Shown: in pieces, positions 1 through 6,012 of the stretch
Layout of the letters: each line of letters begins with the position of its first letter
Position numbering within the stretch: position 1 is the first letter of the stretch
Source: Planctomycetales bacterium
GTDB taxonomy: Bacteria > Planctomycetota > Planctomycetia > Isosphaerales > Isosphaeraceae
DNA: 6,801 nt
Assembly: GCA_027435495.1 (NCBI GenBank)
Contig: DAHZZC010000887.1
Location: 1 to 6,801, forward strand
Direction: 5' to 3'
Notes under the pieces: generated by a model
What the model was told of the DNA's origin: nothing
What the model saw: the letters and a program-made list of their open reading frames with translations, nothing else
Databases searched by the model: none
Made by a program: the position numbers and the translations under genes

Positions 1-3000
1 TCCTCTCCAACGGACAGTACCACGTCCTGCTGACCAACGCCGGCTCGGGCGTCAGCACCTGCCGAGGTCTCGACATCACCCGATGGCGCGAGGACGCCGC
101 ACGCGAGGACTTCGGCCAGTTCCTCTACATCCGGGACATCGGCAAGGGCTCCGCCTGGTCGGCCGGCTTCCAGCCGACCTGCCGGGTTCCCGAAACCTTC
201 GAAACCATCTTCGCCGCGGACAAGGTCTCCTTCCGCCGCCGCGATTACGCGATCGAGACCACCCTCGAGGTCATCGTCTCACCCGAGCACCGCGCCGAGG
301 TCCGCCGGCTCACTCTGGTCAACCACGACTCCGCGCCCCGCGAAATCGAGGTCACCAGCTACGCCGAAATCGTCCTCGCCCCGCGCGCCAGCGACATCGT
401 CCACCCGGCCTTCTCAAAGCTCTTCGTCGAGACAGAATGGCTCGACGGGCCAGGCGCAATCGTGGCCCGGCGTCGAATGCGGTCCGCCGCCGAACAACCC
501 CTCTGGGCGGTCCACGTCTCGGCCGCCGACCGGGCCATCCGCGGCGGCGCCTCCTTCGGCGAGGTGCAGTTCGAAACCGACCGCGCCCGCTTCCTCGGCC
601 GCGGCCGGACCGTCGCCAACCCCGCCGCCATCGACCCCGGCGCCACTCTCTCGGGAACCGCCGGACCTGTGCTCGACCCCGTCTTCAGCCTCCGACGCCG
701 GATCAAGCTCGAAGCGGGCGGGACGGCCGTCCTCTCGTTCATCACCGCCTTCGCCGAATCACGCGACGAGGCCATCGCTATCGCCGATCAGTTCCGCGAG
801 ATCACCGCGACCACCCGCGCCTTCGAACTCGCCTGGGCCCGGATCCAGGTCGAGCACCGCCATCACGACCAGTCGGGCGCGGAGGCCCACCTCTACCAGC
901 GGCTCGCCGCCCACGTGGTCTTCGCCGGTAGTGCCCTGCGGGGCGACCCCTCAGCGCTCCAGCGCAACCGGCTGGGCCAACCGGCCCTCTGGCGGTTCGG
1001 CATCTCGGGCGACCGGCCGATCGTCCTGTCGCGAATCGGCGACGGCGGCGCACTCAACCTCGCCCGACAACTCATCGCCGCTCATGCGTATCTCACCGCG
1101 CGCGGACTCGACTTCGACCTCGTCCTCCTCGACGAACAGGCCGGCAGCTACCTCGACCTCATCAACCGGCAATTGCTCGACGCCGTCCGCGCCAGCGGTT
1201 CGGCCGACCGGCTCGACAGGCCCGGCGGCGTCTTCCCCCGACGCGCCTCGCAGATGACCGAGGAAGAACGCGCCTTGCTGGAGGCCACCGCACGCGTCGT
1301 CCTCGTCGGCGACCGCGGACCACTCTCGACCCAGCTCGACCGGACCGACCTCCACGCGCCAGCCCCCCCGCGATTCACCCCGACCCGCGACCCGGTCGCC
1401 TATCACGACGAGCCGGTCCGGCTCCCCAGCGACCTCCTGTTCGCCAACGGTACCGGCGGCTTCACGCCCGACGGCCGCGAGTACTGCCTCCTGATCGAGG
1501 GCTCGCCGCCCCCGTCGGCAGGCCGGAACGGACCGCTCTCCCACGGGATCTCCCTACCACCGTTGCCCTCCGCACACCTCCGGCTCCCGCCGGCCCCCTG
1601 GGCCAACGTCGTGGCCAACGCCGCCGCCGGCTTCGTCGCCACCGAGGCAGGACCCGGCTTCACCTGGACGGCCAACAGCCAGGGGAACCGGCTCACTCCC
1701 TGGACCAACGACCCCGTCTCCGACCCGCCCGGCGAGGTGATCTACCTCCGCGACGAGGAATCCGGCGAATTCTGGTCGCCAACCCCTCTCCCCATCGCCG
1801 GACCGGAATCCACCCTCGTCCGACACGGTCAGGGCTACACCACCTACCAGAAAATCTCCCACGGAATCGAACACGAGCTGACCCTGCTCGTCCCACCCGA
1901 CGACCCCGTCAAGCTCTTCCGCCTCCGACTCCGAGCCGGCGGCGAGGGCGGACCGCGCCGAATCTCGGCAACCTTCTACGCCGAGTGGGTCCTCGGCCCG
2001 AACCGAGACGCCTCCTCAATGCACGTCGTCACCGAAATCGACGAGGAAACCGGCGCCCTCCTCGCCCGCAACGCCTATCGAATCGACCTCGCCGACCGCG
2101 TCGCCTTCGCCGACGTCGACCGACGCCCAAGATCGCTCACCACCGACCGACTCTTCTTCCTCGGCCGGCACGGCTCACTCGCGGCACCCGCCGGAATGTC
2201 CCGCGCCGGGCTCGCCGAACAACTCGGCGCCGGCTTCGACCCCTGCGCCGCCATCCAGGTCCAGATCGACCTGCGCCCCGGCACCTGGACAGAAGTCGTC
2301 TTCTTGCTCGGCGAGGCCGACGACCTCGAATCGGCCCGCGCCGTCGTCCGCCGACACCGCGACCGCGGCCGCGCCGAGCGAACCTTGACCGAGGTCCGCG
2401 AAAACTGGGACCGCATCCTCGGCGCCGTCCAGATCCGAACGCCCGACCCCTCCATCGACCTGCTGGCCAACCGATGGCTTCTCTATCAGGTGCTCTCCTG
2501 CCGATATCTGGGCCGATCGGGCTTCTACCAGTCGGGCGGCGCCTTCGGCTTCCGCGACCAGCTTCAGGACGTCCTGGCCCTGGTCCACTCATCGCCCGAG
2601 ATCACCCGAGCCCACATCCTCCGCGCAGCCGGGCACCAGTTCCTCGAAGGCGACGTCCAGCACTGGTGGCACCCTCCGGTCGGTCGGGGCATCCGGACCC
2701 ACATCTCCGACGATCCCGCCTGGCTCGCCCTGGCCGCCGGCCATTACGTCGAGGTGACCGGCGACACCAGCCTCCTCGACGAGCCGGTCGACTTCCTGAA
2801 CGCTCCGCCCTTGAAGCCCGGCCAGGAAGACGATTACGGACTCCCCAACCCGGCCCACATGCCGGCGCCTTTGTATGACCACATTCTCAAGGGCCTCGAC
2901 CGGATCGACCGCACCGGCCCGCACGGCCTCCCATTGATCGGCCACGGCGACTGGAACGACGGAATGAACCGCGTCGGGGCCGGCGGCAAGGGCGAGAGCG

Positions 3001-3908
3001 TCTGGCTCGCCTGGTTCGCAGCCGTGGTCTTCCGCCGGATCGCCGCGATCGCCGAGGCACGCGGCGACACCGCCCAAGCAGCCCACCTCCGCAGTCGCGC
3101 CGAGGCCCTCGCCGCGGCCTGCGAAGCCTCAGCCTGGGACGGCGATTGGTACCTCCGCGCCTACTTCGACGACGGAACGCCCCTGGGCTCATCGACCAAC
3201 CCGGCCTGCCAGATCGACTCGCTCCCGCAATCGTGGGCCGTGCTCGCCGGAACGGCCAACCCCGACCGCGCCCGACGCGCGATGGAATCGGTCAACCGCC
3301 TGCTGGTCGACCGCGAGGGCCGACTGATCCTGCTCTTCACCCCGCCGTTCGACGCCGAGCCGATGGACCCGGGTTACATCAAGGGCTATGTCCCGGGGAT
3401 CCGGGAGAATGGCGGCCAGTACACCCACGCCGCAACCTGGGTGATCCAGGCCTTCGCCGCTCTCGGCGAGGGCCAACGCGCCTTCGAACTCCTCTCGCTG
3501 ATCAACCCAATCCGACACGCCGAGGACCCAGCCTCGGTGGAGTTGTACAAGGTCGAGCCTTACGTGGTGGCGGGCGACGTCTACGGCCGACCGCCGCACG
3601 TCGGCCGGGGCGGCTGGACCTGGTACACGGGCTCGGCCTCGTGGCTCTACCGGACCATCGTCGAGGCGATCCTCGGCCTGAAACGCCAGGGCGACCGGCT
3701 CGCCATCGAGCCCTGCATCCCGCCCGACTGGACCGGATTCTCGATCGACTATCGATACGGCTCAACCACGTATCGAATCGAGGTCGCCAACCCGCGCGGC
3801 GTGGAGTCGGGCACCACGGACGTCCACCTCGACGGCCGCCCCCTACCCGACCGCCTCATCCCCCTGACCGACGACGGCCGTGACCACGAGGTCCGCATCT
3901 CGATGTAA
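1..3908 (+). CDS. ndvB: Cyclic beta-1,2-glucan synthase (NdvB/ChvB-like), C-terminal part with GH94 phosphorylase domain; 5' partial
   Basis: The frame is open from base 3 to TAA at 3906-3908; about 1301 residues are visible and the start lies upstream. Residues are numbered from base 3. Residues 1 to about 275 are a GH94-type beta-sandwich, opening LSNGQYHVLLTNAG with TRWRED at 26-31. Residues about 276-470 are the NdvB-type linker, with RNRLGQPALWRFGISGD at 321-337. A second sandwich runs from about 477 to 790 (GFTWTANSQGNRLTPW at 552-567). The alpha/alpha barrel spans about 800-1225: GFRDQLQD near 849-856, DWND at 983-986 (the motif carrying the family's general-acid Asp), NGGQYTHAATW with His1142, and TGSASW from Thr1209, the last two matching phosphate-site motifs. 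A beta cap ends the protein. In known synthases, membrane and GT84 domains lie N-terminal and build a linear beta-1,2-glucan that is cyclised, while the GH94 domain trims the nascent chain by phosphorolysis. Those parts are not visible, so a stand-alone oligoglucan phosphorylase remains possible, although two sandwiches plus the linker favour the synthase. No truncation or frameshift is seen inside the visible part. Confidence 0.9.
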   Translation, partial: LSNGQYHVLLTNAGSGVSTCRGLDITRWREDAAREDFGQFLYIRDIGKGSAWSAGFQPTCRVPETFETIFAADKVSFRRRDYAIETTLEVIVSPEHRAEVRRLTLVNHDSAPREIEVTSYAEIVLAPRASDIVHPAFSKLFVETEWLDGPGAIVARRRMRSAAEQPLWAVHVSAADRAIRGGASFGEVQFETDRARFLGRGRTVANPAAIDPGATLSGTAGPVLDPVFSLRRRIKLEAGGTAVLSFITAFAESRDEAIAIADQFREITATTRAFELAWARIQVEHRHHDQSGAEAHLYQRLAAHVVFAGSALRGDPSALQRNRLGQPALWRFGISGDRPIVLSRIGDGGALNLARQLIAAHAYLTARGLDFDLVLLDEQAGSYLDLINRQLLDAVRASGSADRLDRPGGVFPRRASQMTEEERALLEATARVVLVGDRGPLSTQLDRTDLHAPAPPRFTPTRDPVAYHDEPVRLPSDLLFANGTGGFTPDGREYCLLIEGSPPPSAGRNGPLSHGISLPPLPSAHLRLPPAPWANVVANAAAGFVATEAGPGFTWTANSQGNRLTPWTNDPVSDPPGEVIYLRDEESGEFWSPTPLPIAGPESTLVRHGQGYTTYQKISHGIEHELTLLVPPDDPVKLFRLRLRAGGEGGPRRISATFYAEWVLGPNRDASSMHVVTEIDEETGALLARNAYRIDLADRVAFADVDRRPRSLTTDRLFFLGRHGSLAAPAGMSRAGLAEQLGAGFDPCAAIQVQIDLRPGTWTEVVFLLGEADDLESARAVVRRHRDRGRAERTLTEVRENWDRILGAVQIRTPDPSIDLLANRWLLYQVLSCRYLGRSGFYQSGGAFGFRDQLQDVLALVHSSPEITRAHILRAAGHQFLEGDVQHWWHPPVGRGIRTHISDDPAWLALAAGHYVEVTGDTSLLDEPVDFLNAPPLKPGQEDDYGLPNPAHMPAPLYDHILKGLDRIDRTGPHGLPLIGHGDWNDGMNRVGAGGKGESVWLAWFAAVVFRRIAAIAEARGDTAQAAHLRSRAEALAAACEASAWDGDWYLRAYFDDGTPLGSSTNPACQIDSLPQSWAVLAGTANPDRARRAMESVNRLLVDREGRLILLFTPPFDAEPMDPGYIKGYVPGIRENGGQYTHAATWVIQAFAALGEGQRAFELLSLINPIRHAEDPASVELYKVEPYVVAGDVYGRPPHVGRGGWTWYTGSASWLYRTIVEAILGLKRQGDRLAIEPCIPPDWTGFSIDYRYGSTTYRIEVANPRGVESGTTDVHLDGRPLPDRLIPLTDDGRDHEVRISM

Positions 3909-3912
3909 TCCA

Positions 3913-3926
3913 TATCAGGTATCAGG
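3913..3926. repeat. 7-bp tandem direct repeat TATCAGG x2
   Basis: Two exact adjacent copies of TATCAGG, at 3913-3919 and 3920-3926, lie between the glucan synthase stop codon and the left arm of the foldback element. Such a short tandem could arise by slippage or mark an insertion edge. No matching copy is present beyond the right arm, so it is not a target-site duplication of the whole element. Confidence 0.6.
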
Positions 3927-4102
3927 AGGAACCACGAAAAACACGAAGGACACGAAAGAAGACGAACCTCGGGCGGGACGCCGGCCTTAATTCCATACGT
4001 CAAATGGAATCTTGAATCTTGAATCGAGTCTACCCGCCAACGATCGGCCCGTCCCAGGCCCTTTGTCTTTTTTCGTGCCCTTCGTGTTATTTCGTGGTTC
4101 CT
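3927..4102. repeat. Foldback element with 34/35-bp inverted arms of CACGAA units
   Basis: The left arm (3927-3960) and the reverse complement of the right arm (4068-4102) align along their length with one 1-nt gap and two mismatches. Each arm begins AGGAAC and continues as three CACGAA-headed units. On + these start at 3933, 3942 and 3951; on the right arm they appear as TTCGTG at 4072, 4081 and 4091. Inside lie nested inverted segments: about 3975-3986 against 4046-4055 (GGGACG/CGTCCC plus GGCC), GGCGGG 3972-3977 against CCCGCC 4033-4038 as an alternative, and a hairpin ATTCCAT 3990-3996 / ATGGAAT 4004-4010 with a 7-nt loop. The left arm starts 18 nt after the upstream stop codon. No transposase and no clear target-site duplication are seen. 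It could be a non-autonomous mobile repeat, a bidirectional terminator or an mRNA 3'-end stabiliser. From memory, related CACGAA repeats occur in many bacterial intergenic regions; I could not search. Confidence 0.8.
4007..4025. repeat. 7-bp tandem repeat GAATCTT, about 2.7 copies
   Basis: GAATCTT at 4007-4013 and 4014-4020 is followed by a partial copy GAATC at 4021-4025. It lies inside the foldback element, and its first copy overlaps the 3' half of the ATTCCAT/ATGGAAT hairpin. No function can be assigned. Confidence 0.6.
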
Positions 4103-4106
4103 GGCT

Positions 4107-4128
4107 TTGGATTATCCTTGGATTATCC
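4107..4128. repeat. 11-bp tandem direct repeat TTGGATTATCC x2
   Basis: Two exact adjacent copies, at 4107-4117 and 4118-4128, lie 4 nt beyond the right arm of the foldback element and downstream of the nitrilase stop codon. Each copy contains the odd palindrome GGATTATCC around its central T, so it could bind a dimeric protein, but it sits at the 3' ends of both genes and not in a promoter. Confidence 0.65.
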
Positions 4129-4211
4129 GTAGTTACCGTGCTGGTCCTCATGCTGCGGAGCGCGGGGATCGGGTCGATCGTCCTGGACGTCCTCCGAGGC
4201 GAACCCCGGGA

Positions 4212-5633
4212 TCAAGGCCGGGTTCTGCTCGGTCCGGCTTGCGACGGCGGGGCCGGGCGATGTCGGGGCAACTCGGCCTTGAAGTCGCCCAGGCTCGGCC
4301 ATCGCACCGGCTCGTTCAGGTCGACTTCCGCGACCGCGACGGTCCCCCAGTCCCGGGCCGTCGCGATCGGCTCGCCGGTATGGTCGAAGATGGCCGAGAT
4401 CATCCAGTCGCGCGAGACATCCTCATACGTGCTGCTGACGAGATAAACGTGGTTCTCGCACGCCCGGGCGCGCGCCAGCATCGGGTTACAGCCCCAGACC
4501 GGCCAGGCGATCACCTCGGCGCCTCGGTTGCTCAGCTCGCGTGCCACCTCGGGAAAGAATCCGTCGTAGCAGACCATCATCCCCACGGTGCCAAACCGGG
4601 TCGAAAAGACCGGATAATCGGTGCCCGGTGTGATCCCGCCATCGATCTCCCCGCGCGGCAGGCAGACCTTGCGATACTTCCCGACCAGCTCCCCATCCGG
4701 CCCGATCAGCACGGCGACGTTGGAAAGCAGTCGCCCATCGCGCTCAACCAGGCCCGCGACGATATAGAGGTGATGCTCCTTCGCCAGCCGCCCGAAAAAA
4801 TCGGTCGACGGCCCCGGCACCGGCTCGGCGACCTCAGCAAACGACCTGTGCAATCCGGCGTAGGTGAGTGTCTCGCCCAGAACCACCAGATCGGCCTTCT
4901 TGCGGGCGGCCTCGGCGATCAGGGGCTCATACATCCTCCGGTTATCGTCGGGCGTCTTGCCGCCGGACGGCCGGAAATGCACGGTCGCCAGCCGAACCTT
5001 CCTCGGCGCCGGGGGCTGCGTCTCGACGAGCGTCGGAACGCCCCAGCAAACCAGGCTCTCCGGCGCCCATCTCAGATGCAGCTCGACAATCGCCCGCGAG
5101 GCCCGCGACGGCGCCCGATACGTCCCGGAAACCTCGGTCCAGCCCCGAGCATCGGCGCTGAGGGTGGCGGGGAACTCGGGCTCGGCCATCGAGGTAAACC
5201 CGCGAAGGACCTTCAACCGGGGCGGGTGATCGAGCGGGACCGACCGGCCTCGATCATCGGTCCACCGGATCTCGGCGACAACGCTCCGTCGGGGAACGGC
5301 GACGCCCTCGGCCTGGTAATCGGTCCGAAACCGATACCAGCGACCGCCGACAATCGAAAACTCCCTGCGCCAGCATCCGTCGAGGCCTTCGCGACGATCG
5401 GCCGAGATGACCAGCCCACCGCGACCATCGGGCCCGCCTGCTGGCTTGTAGGCGAACGCCGGCCGGATCTCGTCCCGGAGCGAGGTGCCCGACCAACCCT
5501 CGGGGGCCGTCGAGGCGCTCGTCGGCTCTTCCCCGCCTCGCGACGTCCCGACGACGAGCAAAAGCCCCGCCATCGCGATCGCCCCGCGAAGTCCCACGAT
5601 GCGACCCAGCCCGTGCCCAACACGTCCGTTCAT
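4212..5633 (-). CDS. Exported carbon-nitrogen hydrolase (nitrilase superfamily) with N-terminal beta-sandwich domain
   Basis: The gene encodes 473 residues and ends in TGA at 4214-4212. The frame stays open upstream to an ATG at 5996, but the ATG at 5633 is chosen because GGGAGGG lies 5 nt upstream and the protein then opens with a signal-peptide-like segment: basic residues 1-16, then a hydrophobic stretch at about 17-30. No clear A-X-A cleavage site is seen, so it may stay anchored. Residues about 45-205 are rich in alternating strand patterns and resemble a CBM-like sandwich. Residues about 212-450 are the CN-hydrolase domain with Glu254 (LGETLTY), Lys322 (GKYRKVCLP) and Cys355 (MMVCYDGFFPE), the family triad that hydrolyses or transfers amide or nitrile carbon-nitrogen bonds. 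The tail carries SLGDFKAELPRHRP, a variant of a motif I recall from planctomycete members. The substrate cannot be told. The gene converges on the glucan synthase gene and diverges from the PH protein gene. Confidence 0.9.
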   Translation of the reverse strand: MNGRVGHGLGRIVGLRGAIAMAGLLLVVGTSRGGEEPTSASTAPEGWSGTSLRDEIRPAFAYKPAGGPDGRGGLVISADRREGLDGCWRREFSIVGGRWYRFRTDYQAEGVAVPRRSVVAEIRWTDDRGRSVPLDHPPRLKVLRGFTSMAEPEFPATLSADARGWTEVSGTYRAPSRASRAIVELHLRWAPESLVCWGVPTLVETQPPAPRKVRLATVHFRPSGGKTPDDNRRMYEPLIAEAARKKADLVVLGETLTYAGLHRSFAEVAEPVPGPSTDFFGRLAKEHHLYIVAGLVERDGRLLSNVAVLIGPDGELVGKYRKVCLPRGEIDGGITPGTDYPVFSTRFGTVGMMVCYDGFFPEVARELSNRGAEVIAWPVWGCNPMLARARACENHVYLVSSTYEDVSRDWMISAIFDHTGEPIATARDWGTVAVAEVDLNEPVRWPSLGDFKAELPRHRPAPPSQAGPSRTRP

Positions 5634-5638
5634 GGGAA

Positions 5639-5645
5639 CCCTCCC
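5639..5645 (-). promoter_or_regulatory. Ribosome binding site that fixes the nitrilase start
   Basis: On the minus strand GGGAGGG is followed by TTCCC and then ATG at 5633, a 5-nt spacing. The in-frame alternative ATG at 5666 has no purine-rich site ahead of it. This supports the start that also gives a signal-peptide-like N-terminus. Confidence 0.7.
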
Positions 5646-5969
5646 GCCGGGCTCGCCCGGCCCCATCGAGATGCAACCTCGACAGGATATCCGAGCCTTC
5701 CCCGTCTGGACGAGCCCCCACCTCCTCGAAGAGCGAATCGCTTTCGAAAGTTCGGACTTACCCAGAGCAGCGGCCGAAGGACGTCGCCCCTGGAGGCGTG
5801 GGCGAACGCTCTCGCCGCAGGATCGATCGCCGTTTGCCCCCGCGAAGACAATAGACGGCTCATGCCTGCCGCCCGCGAACCCGGGCCAGCAATTGCTCCC
5901 GTTCCGGCCGGATCGCGGCCGGCACCGTCCTGCCTGGCGATCGGCTGGCGGAACGGTGCGCCGGGCACG

Positions 5970-5975
5970 TAGAAT
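5970..5975 (+). promoter_or_regulatory. Possible -10 element for the PH-protein gene
   Basis: TAGAAT matches five of six bases of the sigma-70 -10 consensus and lies 37 nt ahead of the ATG at 6013, which would give a leader of about 30 nt. No good -35 hexamer is found at the usual 16-18 bp spacing, so the call is weak. Confidence 0.2.
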
Positions 5976-5999
5976 CAATCGCCACGACATCCGCATCTC

Positions 6000-6005
6000 G
6001 GGGAA
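6000..6005 (+). promoter_or_regulatory. Ribosome binding site of the PH-protein gene
   Basis: GGGGAA lies 7 nt ahead of the ATG at 6013 and is a reasonable Shine-Dalgarno-like sequence. Another ATG at 6005 overlaps this site but opens a frame of only about 27 codons, so 6013 is preferred. Confidence 0.5.
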
Positions 6006-6012
6006 TGGCGTT

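Larger units (their letters stand above)
3909..4211. other. Convergent intergenic region
   Basis: This 303-bp gap lies between the 3' ends of the glucan synthase gene (+) and the nitrilase gene (-). It is visibly more AT-rich than its neighbours and is dominated by the foldback element at 3927-4102 and short tandem repeats. Bases 4129-4211 show no distinct feature. No convincing protein gene is present. A GC-rich hairpin followed directly by a T tract, as in a classical intrinsic terminator, was not found on either strand, so the foldback element is the best candidate for ending transcription from both sides. Confidence 0.75.
5634..6012. promoter_or_regulatory. Divergent intergenic region between the nitrilase and PH-protein genes
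   Basis: These 379 bp separate two divergent start codons and must hold both promoters if each gene has its own. Two perfect 10-bp palindromes are visible, CTTTCGAAAG at 5741-5750 and AGCAATTGCT at 5888-5897; either could be a small operator, but each is a single copy. The only appealing -10-like hexamer is TAGAAT at 5970 (+). Reading frames cross the region on both strands, as is common in GC-rich DNA, but none has a recognisable domain or a good ribosome binding site. No RNA gene was recognised. Confidence 0.55.

Noticed and set aside
83..931. A 282-codon + frame at the left end
   Set aside because: It is an Arg/Pro-rich shadow in another frame of the glucan synthase coding sequence, which is clearly continuous from base 3 with conserved motifs.
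951..1544. A 197-codon minus-strand frame with a more normal acidic composition
   Set aside because: It lies wholly antisense to the conserved linker and second sandwich of the glucan synthase. Its Gly/Val/Glu/Ala bias is what the complement of this codon usage gives, and no domain or start signal is visible.
3913..4128. Target-site duplications bounding the foldback element
   Set aside because: The repeats on the two sides (TATCAGG on the left, TTGGATTATCC on the right) are different sequences, and no shared direct repeat flanks both arms.
4012..4446. A 144-codon + frame with a hydrophobic stretch resembling a membrane segment
   Set aside because: The hydrophobic part is a translation of the right arm of the foldback element and the TTGGATTATCC repeats, and the rest is antisense to the nitrilase 3' end. 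It has no ribosome binding site.
5684..5689. A TATCCT hexamer on the minus strand as a -10 element for the nitrilase gene
   Set aside because: It matches only four of six consensus bases and has no plausible -35 partner at normal spacing.
5630..5968. A 112-codon minus-strand frame covering the divergent region
   Set aside because: It overlaps the nitrilase start in another frame, has no recognised domain and no clear ribosome binding site.
4107..5972. A 621-codon open frame on + antisense to the nitrilase gene
   Set aside because: Its translation is Arg/Pro/Gly-rich with no recognisable domain, and it mirrors a minus-strand gene that has an intact catalytic triad. Long antisense frames are expected in DNA with such high third-position GC.
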